Positions 55,441-64,000 of a stretch of DNA of 64,000 nucleotides are shown in pieces. The notes under the pieces were generated by a model. The model was not told the origin of the DNA. It saw only the letters and a list, made by a program, of their open reading frames with translations, and ran no database searches. A program made the position numbers and the translations under genes. Origin of the DNA: Multifurca ochricompacta. Its lineage: Eukaryota; Basidiomycota; Agaricomycetes; Russulales; Russulaceae. The stretch spans positions 2,249,630-2,313,629 of the forward strand of contig WTXG01000001.1 of NCBI GenBank assembly GCA_022496185.1, read 5' to 3'. Position 1 is the first letter of the stretch; each line of letters opens with the position of its first letter.

Positions 55441-58400
55441 CCTATCGACCCAAGAGTTCTCACTGGCTGGATAACCAACCCAGCTGACCAGATACTGAAG
55501 CTTCTTATGATGTCCAAAGAAGTGGTGAGCTAAAATGGCAGCAACTTCGAAATGTTCTTCGTCGTTGACAAGATCAGGTGGGGGTCGTATATAATTGGGG
55601 CGTGTGCTGTCGTCTCACGATAGGGAGATAAGAGGTTAATATGGAAGACGTTATGGATGTGCATGTGGGGAGGTAAAGCCAGTCGAAAGGCAAGAGGCGA
55701 GATCTGTGCGTCGATAGTGAACGGACCGTAACGTTGTGGGGCCAACTTACTCAGGGAAAATGTGTCTTGAGGTTTTTTCCTTCGAGCCATACCCGCGCCC
55801 GACGACAAAGTCGGGATTGGTCGGTGGTTGTGTGGCAAACGTTTGGAATGCTCGTTCTGCGTGCGATTGTGCCGCCTGAAGGTTCTGTAAGCGTTCGTTG
55901 ACCTGAGGCACTTTGTAAAGGAGCCTGCGCGTTCCAATGAAGGAAATGCCGTGAAGGAGTTCGTGTGGCGACAGTTTGGTGCGGTCGTGCGGCCAAGTGT
56001 TGTGTACATACTCAGCCAGTGGGAGATAGTCGGCCAGTGGTGTTGATCATCACTGAGCCAGAGGCGCAGGTATTGCTCTAACCAGAGATTCATGCGTTCG
56101 CTCGATCCATCAGTTTGAGGGTGGAAGGCAGTGGATAAGTTCTGTCGGATTTGTAGAACGTCAGCGAGCGCACGGGCAAAATGGGACGTGAAATGCAGGT
56201 CACGATCAGAAATGATGCGTTTTGGGATGCCAAATAGCGGAAATAGGTGTCAATAATACAGTGTCGCGACCCCTTCACCAGTAATATCCTTCGAGCAGGG
56301 TATGAACTTTGCGGATTTCGTACATCCTTGGTCGACGATCGTTAGAACAGCGTCATATCGTCCTGATGACGGGAGATCTGTAATGAGATCCATAGCTACG
56401 TATTGGAATGGGCCAGCGGTAGCTGGTACGTCTAAGGGATACGATGGCGCCTTCCCCACCAGACGAGGTTTATTCTCCTGGCATTTGGCGCATCCACGTA
56501 TATAGTCATGTACGAATGGCTTTAGGTCCGGTCCTTCGTACTTGTGCTGGATCCTTCATATCGTCTTATCGATGCCTGGGTGTCCTGCCAGCAGATGATC
56601 ATGATACCGTTGAAGAATCTCGCGGCATTCAGGGAGTGTTCGGGGAAGGGAAGTTTGTTGTCGGTTACTGTCTTGATAAATAATTTGTTAGGAAGGACTA
56701 TAACCTCTTGGTTGTTGTCCTCGCCATGATCTGCATCGGGTCGGCGAGATAACATATCAGCGATAGTGTGTAACTTCCCTGGAATGTGCTCAAGCAAGAA
56801 ATCAAAGTCTGCAAGCTCTTGTAGCCAACGAGCTTGTCTATGATTTAATTTTTGTGGTTCTTTAAAGTACTGAAGGTTATTGTGATCAGTACGGATTAGA
56901 ACTCTATGTCTGGCACCCATGAGATATTGTCGCCACGAGCAGAGTGCGACAACAACTGCGAATAACTCGCATCGTAGATATCCCAGTTCCTTTGTGTCGC
57001 ATCTAGTGTTTTCGATAGATAGGCGATTGGGTGAAGACGTCCTTCCGGATCTTTTGGCTGAGAGTGGCACCTAGGGCATAACCTGATGCATCAGTATCCA
57101 CGATGAAAGGTTTGTCGAAGTCAGGTTGAGCTAGGACTGGTTGCGAGGTGACTCGTTGTTTAGGGTATCGAAGGCATTTTGTTCTTCAGTTGTCCAGTGC
57201 CAGGTTTTCTTTATACTGTCAAAGCGTTCAGTGGGGCTGCAATTTTACTGAATCCTTGAATGAATCGACGATAGAACTGGCAGAACCCTAGAAAGGATCA
57301 GACCTCTTTGACATTGTGGGGTCTTCCAGGTGGCGACGCCTTCTACTTTTACAGGATCCATATGCACACGGTCAGCCTCCAGAATGAGACCTAAGTATTC
57401 GATGCGTGTTTGTTCAAATGAGCATTCCTCCAGCTTAAGATAGAGGTCCAAATCGCTGAGTTTACCCAAGATGCGATGTACTTTTGCGCAATGATTGGCC
57501 AGATCATGATCAGTGTGGATAAGGATGTCATCCATATAAACGGTGAACCAAGCCCTTCCGTTAGCGTCACACTCATCCAGTTCTTTTGGAATTCAGCATT
57601 CATCATAGTCTGAAAGGTTGCTGGGGAATTAGTTAACCCAAAGAACATCACATTTGGTTCAAAGAGACCGCGATTCGTTTTGAATGCCGCCTTCCAGCGA
57701 TCTTCTGGGATGATGCAATATTGTTGTAGCCCCAGCATATGTCCATCTTGTAAACAAAGTGCTACCGCGGACGCGATCTATTAACTCTGGGATCAACGGA
57801 AGAGGATACGTGTTACGGATTGTCCAGTCATTTAGTTTCCGATAGTCTTGGACAGGTCGGAGCTTGCCATCCTTCTTCTTAATAAAGAAGAAGGGTGACG
57901 CGTAGGGTGATTTCGATTCCTGAATATAGCCCTTTTGTAAATGTTCCTCCAAAAATTTGTTTAATGCGTCTTGCTCTCCTGGTCCGAGAGGGTAGATCTT
58001 GCAATCTAAGGTGGCTGGTGCGTCGGGTTTCAATTCGATTCGATGATCCCAGGGGTGTGGTGCAGGGAAGCGCTGCGCCTCCTCGTTACTAAAGACCTTG
58101 TGATGTCCATGGTACTCAGGAGGTACAACCTGATCCCACGATCTTTCTGTTTTGTCTTTCGCTTTAATGGCAAGTTCTTGTGCGATATTAAGGCATCAGA
58201 TCTTGTCACTAGGGAGAGCGAAGTAGATCTGTTGGTTTAGTCATCCGTTCTGCCAATTGATTTGTGGTTCGTTGCTGCAAACCAAGGGTACCCTAAGATC
58301 ATATCGTCTGTGCTGATGGATGCGATGTAGAAGCGATGTCGTTGGAGCTTGTTGTCTGTAGATATTAACAGATCAACACATTGGGTAATTTTGTTTATGG

Positions 58401-58644
58401 CGTTGGGGGATCCATCTGCATTTTGTAATTGCTTCGGAACCGTCAACCGTTTGACTGGAAATCTGTTTTTAATTACCGTCCGGTAACTGATGAAATTTTC
58501 CGTGGCTCCACTGTCCACAAGTGCTTGTATATAGGCCTTTTTTTTTGTCACTCCATGTAGGGGAACAGATATTTTCATTGCTCTGAGTGGTGATCTGAAT
58601 ACATGATGTGATACTAGTGCTCGAATGAAGGCCGCGCCATTCAA
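55441..58644 (-). pseudogene. Gypsy-2 pol: protease, RT, RNase H, integrase, chromodomain
   Basis: Several frames on the minus strand carry the pieces in order. They are protease (ALVDSGATENFISYR, MILGYPWFAATN), RT ([46 protein letters not shown]), RNase H (YLRCELFAVVVALCSWRQYL, IRTDHNNLQYFKEPQ, HTIADMLSRRPDADHG), integrase (YIRGCAKCQENKP, YVAMDLITDLPSSGRYDAVL, LSTAFHPQTDGSSERM, VFHINLLSPYRE) and a chromodomain at about 55441-55560 (EEHFEVAAILAHHFFGHHKK, YLVSWVGYPASENSWVDR). There are multiple frame breaks (about 55575, 57100, 57290, 57740), so it is defective. It is a chromovirus lineage distinct from Gypsy-1 and Gypsy-3. Confidence 0.88.
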
Positions 58645-59607
58645 GCAATATAAAAATCCTCGTCTCCTTTGAATTGATTCTGTAACTCCAGTCGCTGTTC
58701 ATCAGTCATGGTCTTCAGCGCAGCCGCCAACGCGGGAATGCTAATCGCAGAAACAGAGGGTGCCGTGAGTGCTGGGGAGGGGGCCGTGGGTGTAGTGGGT
58801 ACTGCTGCAGTCGTGGGTGGCACTTCCGAGATGGTGGCAGTCCGAGCCGGCGCGTTTACACCAGTCCTAGGTTTTTTGTTTGGGCAGTCGCGGACAAGAT
58901 GACCTTGTCATCCACATTCAAAACAACGTCCTTCCTTCTTATACTGTTCCTTGTCTTCAGCAGTGACAGCCTTCTTTATGGTATCTACGTCCATGGCGTT
59001 GGGATCGCGTTTCTTGTAAAAGGTGAACTTGCTTCCACGCGGGGATGGATCTGTGTTCTTTTTCTTACCAACGATACCTTGGAGAAAGACCCAGTTGGCT
59101 TGGTGTCATCTGGCTGAGTCAGTGGCTTCCTCTAGCGTTTGCGGTTGGTCCTGAGTTAGGATTGTAGTGACTAGTCCAGTGGGCAGTCCGCAATAGAAGT
59201 ACTGTCGAACACTAGCGTCGTCTAAGTGCAGCTCAGCCCGAATGGCTAGATCGCGGAACTCTGCGATATAATCATCAATGTTGCCATCTTTCATTTGCAA
59301 TTTCTCAAGCGCTTGCAGTGCTCTTTGTCCTGCCGCCACGTCAGACCAGGCGGTGATGAAGGTTTGTCGGAAGACGTCCCACGGTCGTTGAACTCTAATT
59401 CTATTTTGAGTGATGTCGACTAGCCAGTTGGTCTGCTCTTCGACCCATCGATCGACTTTCGGTCCTCTCATTAACGCCAACACATACGCTATGCGGCTTT
59501 GCTCATCCAGAATGGTAGCCGCATATTTGTTCAAAAACAAATGTAACTCAAGCTGAGCAAACCATCGCTTGGCTGTGGAGCAATCCCCTTCGAAGAAGGG
59601 TGGAGGT
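58645..59607 (-). pseudogene. Gypsy-2 gag (5' part cut by Gypsy-3)
   Basis: Capsid-like sequence MFLNKYAATILDEQSRIAYV through DGNIDDYIAEFRDLAIRAEL lies at 59106-59540. A zinc knuckle on the pattern CX2CX4HX4C is at about 58900-58925, with one in-frame TGA inside it (58908-58910). A Thr/Pro/Ala-rich C-terminal linker follows. The N-terminal gag and 5' LTR are missing because the Gypsy-3 LTR starts at 59608. Confidence 0.8.
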
Positions 59608-60182
59608 TGTTACGAACCCCGTCACTCCCAGTCTTTTTCTTCTTACCCAACGATGACCCTTCCCTGCCGCCCACGCTTCACTACCAGATCACGTCTCCAT
59701 CGTGGGATCCATCACATGCCCTTCGTCCATCCCCGTGACTCGTTTGCTTGTTCATGTTTACCTACTTGCTTCTTCGCTTATCTCTTATCTCGTTATCATT
59801 ACGACCGGACACTTACTTAATACCCTATCAGAAGCCAGGCTTTACGCCCTCCGCTTCCGTATATTTGGGCCCACTTGACTCCGATATCTTATCTTGTAGA
59901 CGCCCACTGGATTACGTATATAAGTCCGCTGTAGCTACTCTGTAGACCTCAGACTCGACTTATTGAATACATCGGTGCTTGTCTTCTGGACATCCCTTTG
60001 GACGCTTGACTCGATCCTCTCAGTGCTTCTGGCACTTTCCGCTTAACATTGTCTTCAAGTACAGCCTTGTCGACTTTGACTCTTTCCATCTGAAACTCCA
60101 AGGGATCCCATTGGTCCCTTATCTGAACACGAACGAACGCTGTCACACAAGTCGTGTGGAACGTCCCGCACCGGACGTAACA
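59608..60182 (+). repeat. Gypsy-3 5' LTR
   Basis: This 575-bp LTR starts TGTTACGAACCCCG and ends GGACGTAACA. It is a relative of the Gypsy-1 LTR, with the same TATATAAG box (about 59927) and inferred start AGACTCGACTT (59951-59961). AAGTCGAGTCT (60185-60195) after the LTR is again the exact complement of that start. The left flank is GAGGT (59603-59607); the matching duplication should lie beyond the window. Confidence 0.9.
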
Positions 60183-60201
60183 TCAAGTCGAGTCTCTCAT
60201 C

Positions 60202-61712
60202 GTGGCTTCCAGCCGCAGTCAGACCCTGTTTAAAGAAGAACTCATCGAACGCAGAGACGAGAATAATCTTTCACAACAAGTACTTGGCTCTGCCGCCTGG
60301 AAAGATTTTGAATCCGAGTTTGGATACTACGTCTATCACGACGGAAGATACCAGCCGGTAGAATACGACGACGAGAAAAGAGTTTGGTATCGAATCCGAT
60401 ATTCGGATAGTCGAAACTCTTGGGTCACTACAGGACCCGCTCCGCCTGAATTTGGATTAGGGCCGTGGAGAGAGAATCCCCCAGCCATTGTTACAGACTC
60501 TGAACCAGAAGAGTACGTAGAAGAAAATAGCGAAGAAGCACTGGTATTAGCGTCGACTACAGCCCCAGTTGCACCCGGAGTTGTCACGATCAGAGCACCT
60601 GCTTTGACAACCCCCCAGATCTCCATACAGTCCACAGACACTATCACCCCATTTTACCAAAACATGTCCACAATCGCCGCTCAGCTTCCAGACCCCGTTC
60701 CTCCACCTCCAGCGCCAGCAATGTTACCACCAAACATCCCTCCACCCTCTGGACGCTTATCAGGGGTGCTGCCGCAGACATTCGCAGGGGATCGTTCACA
60801 AAGCAAGAAGTTCATGCTAGAGTTTACGACATTCAAAAACTTTAACCATGACGTCCCCCAAATAATCAACCCTTTCCAACGCGCCAACCTCTTCCTCTCT
60901 CTGATCCGAGGGGAGGCTGTAGATGACTGGACCATGGAACAGCTGGAATGGCTGAATGAACAAATCGAGAGTGGGCGTCGCACCACTAGTGAGGGCTTTG
61001 GGAAACCATTGCTCAGCGATTTAAAGATGCATATACGGATGGGCAGGCCAAGCAGAAGGCCGCTCGAGAACTCAAGTCCCTGAAAATGGAAAAGGGAGAA
61101 CTAGACGCCTATGTCGCCAAGTTCAGGAGTTTGGCCAACAGGGCAGGGTATGATACCGATGAAGAGGCGACATTAGACCTCTTTTCCCAGGGATTGCCCA
61201 ATCCGCTGGTCAAAAACATTATCCAGTTCCATCACCCTCAGGACTGGGATGCATGGGTTGATGCTGCCCGACGACAGCAGCAAGATTACTTGGACTTCCA
61301 AACACGCTTTGGAGTCGATACAAAGAAAGGAAAGACGCGAGACCAGTGGAAGGCAGCCTTTGGGGTCAAACCAGTACATGCTGCTCAGCGCGACCCGAAT
61401 GCCATGGACACGTCGGCAGACAGGACCCGAGCCAGGGCCACACTTACTGAGGATGAGCGACAGACATTGATGAAAGAAGGACGGTGCTTTCGTTGCAAAG
61501 CACAAGGACACATGTCAAGGGAATGCCCGAAGAAGGGGGCGCGAGCAGCTGAAGCTACGACTGCTCCCGCACGCAACAACCCACCAACCGTCGAGAAAAA
61601 GACGCCGACGAAAGAAGAAAAGGCACAGGAGATATGGGGCAACATGATGAAGGAGAGTGAAGAAGTACGAGCCATTCTAGTAGAAAAGGCTTTCGCAAAA
61701 AAGGATTTTTGA
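60202..61712 (+). pseudogene. Gypsy-3 gag (one frame break)
   Basis: MASSRSQTLFKEELIERRDE starts at 60202; the capsid region LEFTTFKNFNHDVPQIINPF follows. After TTSEG the frame breaks near 60998-61003: one base is missing relative to Gypsy-1, where the text continues LWETIAQRFKDAF. Coding resumes one frame over (MEKGELDAYVAKFRSLANRA) and runs through the zinc knuckle CFRCKAQGHMSREC to AKKDF with TGA at 61710-61712. The protein is otherwise very close to Gypsy-1 gag, and it keeps arginine at the positions where Gypsy-1 has stops. Confidence 0.88.
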
Positions 61713-64000
61713 TTGGCTCAAACCCATCAGCCTGGGCACGAGCACTCCATGTAACCTCTGTGTATACTAGTCGCTTCAAGTCTTTGAAAATACCAGTACA
61801 TTTCGAAACCACACAGAGAACGGCCGACCGTGACATCCTGATTGACTCAGGGGCCACAGACAACTTTATTAGTCCACGGATGGCAAGGACCATGGGACTG
61901 GGGATGCTGGCACTCCCCCAGGAGAAGAACATCTGGAATATTGACGGAACTGCCAATCGAGCAGGAAAGATCACGCACTACACGGACCTCAATGTCCAAG
62001 TGGGGGAAAGGACGAAGGTCATCCGCTTTCTAGTCACCAATCTAGGCGAAGAAGATTTAGTGCTAGGATATCCCTGGCTCGCCGCGTTTGAACCAAGAAT
62101 CAACTGGGGAGATGCAACCATGGACAAAGACTTTTACCCCGTTCTCATCACGTCGATAGGATACGATTATGCCATTCGACATTCGGCGATCTGCAGGGCA
62201 GACAAAGAGGAAGAAGATCCGGGTTATTGCTTCACTACCAAGGCATCAGAACTCGCGCAGAAGGCAGTAGAGGGGCACACAGAAAGGACTTTTGAGGAGG
62301 TCGTGCCAGAAGAGTATCACTGACACTGGAAGGTATTCTCTGAGGAGGATCCCAACGTTTTCCACCTGCACGACCCTGGGACCATGCCATTGACTTCACA
62401 CCCGACACCCCGTCCGCAATTGATTGTAAAATCTATCCATTGTCACAAGGAGAACAAACTGCGCTTACAACATTCCTTGAAGAACATCTGGCAAAAGGGT
62501 ATATTCGTCCATCGAAATCACCGTACGCGTCGCCGTTCTTCTTCATCAAAAGAAAGATGGCAAGCTTTGACCTGTTCAGGATTATCGACGAATAAATGCC
62601 CATACTGTGAAGAACGCCTACCCCTTGCCGCTCATTTCGGAACTCATTGATACCATGCGGGACAAATCCCTATTCTCGAAAATGGATGTCCGCTGGGGCT
62701 ACAACAATATCCGGATCAAGGAAGGAGACCAATGCAAAGCAGCTTTTAAGACCAATCAAGGGCTCTTTGAACCAAACGTTATGTTCTTTGGCCTCACCAA
62801 CTCACCCGCCACTTTCCAATCAATGATGAATCACATCTTCCGCGATCTCATTCTCACGGGCGAAGTAAGTGGTGTACATGGACGACATATTAGTGGCCAC
62901 TACGACGACTTAGCCCATCATCGAGAACGAGTACACCAGGTGCTAGACATCCTGCACGAACACGATCTGTACCTCAAACCAGCCAAATGCTCATTTGAAC
63001 AACCGAGTGTGGAATACCTAGGAGTCATCCTGGAAGGAGGGCATGTGCGGATGGACCCAGTAAAAGTACAAGGAATCCGGGAGTGGGCCCGTACCCACGT
63101 GCATCAAGGATGTGCGGTCCTTCATTGGATTCTGCAACTTTTATCGGTGCTTTGTCCGTGGATTCTCAGGCATCGCCCAACCATTGAACGGATTATTGAA
63201 AAAGGACGTACCCTGGCATTGGGCAGATGAACAACACAAGCCTTTGAGCAGATCCGAGACATTGTCGGCTCAGAACCAGTCCTCTTACAGCCAGACCTAG
63301 AGAAACCCTTCGAGCTTGAAGTTGACGCTTCCCATTTCGCCAACAGTGCCGTACTCAACAGCGGGATGCAACAGGACTACTTCACCCAGTTGCCTTCTAC
63401 TCCGAAACATTCTCGCCAGCAGAACGAAATTACGATATTTGGGACAGAGAGCTACTAGCTATTGTAAAAGGCACTACGACATTGGCGACCATACCTAGCG
63501 GGAACCCCCATAAACTGTCATCCATACTGATCACTCCAACCTGCTCTACTGGAAAGAACCCATAAAATCAGCCGACAGGTCGCTCGCGAAGTTCTAGAGC
63601 TCGAAGAATATAACTTTGTGTTGAAACACATCGCGGGAAGTTGTAATGCACGAGCAGATGCCCTGTCTCGGCGACCAGATTTAAACCATGGGGGGGAAGA
63701 CAACAATGATATCACAGTACTCCCTGAAGAAGTCTTCGCAAGAGCAGCCGTCGTCAGCCTCCACGACATGGACTTATGGGCCCAGGTGTCGCAGAACATG
63801 AACCAGCAGTTATGCCAATCATGGGCAGAGGCGCATAATCTGAAGAAGATTGATGGCCTATGGTGGAAGGACGGGGATCGACTCGTTGTCACCGGTGGCG
63901 ACAACATTAAGAGGGGGGTGATCCATTTTCACCATGACCTACCCTCCGCAGGACATCCAGGCATTGCTATACCTACCACTCACGAGACACTGGTGGCCAA
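61709..64000 (+). pseudogene. Gypsy-3 pol: protease, RT, RNase H, integrase start (runs off window)
   Basis: Protease reads ILIDSGATDNFISPRMARTM to EEDLVLGYPWLAAFEPR and stops at TGA 62321-62323 after PEEYH, a stop shared with Gypsy-1. RT follows in pieces: [74 protein letters not shown], and the catalytic YMDD region with one extra base before it (about 62867). RNase H and the ADALSRRPDLNHG junction (about 63650) and the integrase HHCC start (HFHHDLPSAGHPGI) are at the right edge. Single-base breaks at about 62380, 62555, 62867, 63080, 63235, 63350 and 63470 make it non-functional as given. Confidence 0.88.

Overview
The window looks like a chromosome segment of a filamentous basidiomycete, most likely an Agaricomycete. 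Coding regions are cut by many GT-AG introns of about 45-75 bp. The gene set includes Zn(II)2Cys6 factors, DUF2235, OSCA/CSC1 (DUF221) and traces of F-box and DUF6534 families that are expanded in mushroom-forming fungi. The transposons are typical fungal chromoviruses, Copia and Tc1/mariner elements. Genus cannot be fixed from sequence alone.

Left half (1-32.4 kb) is gene territory: the 5' part of the SNARE regulator SLY1 (minus); a small MGCxxS putative acylated protein (plus); a ten-exon OSCA/CSC1 mechanosensitive-type channel; a small TOM6-like membrane protein; a 2.6 kb gene-free stretch rich in microsatellites; a hypothetical protein; an acid sphingomyelinase-like secreted phosphodiesterase; a decayed interval (15-19.4 kb) with F-box and DUF6534 relics; then a compact cluster of a Cak1-like kinase (minus), ankyrin protein (plus), histidyl-tRNA synthetase (minus), choline/ethanolamine phosphotransferase (minus), Zn(II)2Cys6 transcription factor (minus) and DUF2235 hydrolase (minus). 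These are mostly housekeeping genes and show no operon-like or obvious biosynthetic-cluster logic.

Right half (33.3-64 kb) is a stack of transposons inside transposons, readable from target-site duplications. A Tc1/mariner-type element (33341-34255) forms a 547-bp-arm palindrome with an inverted partial copy. The partial copy is cut by a minus-strand Copia element (34804 to about 53006). The Copia carries a solo LTR in its reverse transcriptase and a complete 12.5 kb chromovirus, Gypsy-1 (40222-52736, TSD ATCCA), in its gag. Gypsy-1 was hit by a solo LTR 'F' (itself carrying an 'E' LTR) and by two more 'E' LTRs. To the right a second chromovirus, Gypsy-2 (minus), is cut by a third, Gypsy-3 (plus, close relative of Gypsy-1), which runs off the window.

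The most interesting points are: a Tf1-like self-priming arrangement in Gypsy-1 and Gypsy-3 (11 nt at the inferred transcript start are the exact complement of the primer site); an extra sense ORF after pol in Gypsy-1 with four Cys/His clusters, three of them clear knuckles, and an unrelated-looking one in Gypsy-2; repeated CGA-to-TGA nonsense changes in Gypsy-1; the near-perfect palindrome; micro-exons of 13, 14 and 25 nt; and two in-frame starts in the histidyl-tRNA synthetase that suggest dual cytosolic/mitochondrial targeting. Several otherwise conserved genes contain single-base frame lesions, which may be assembly indels.
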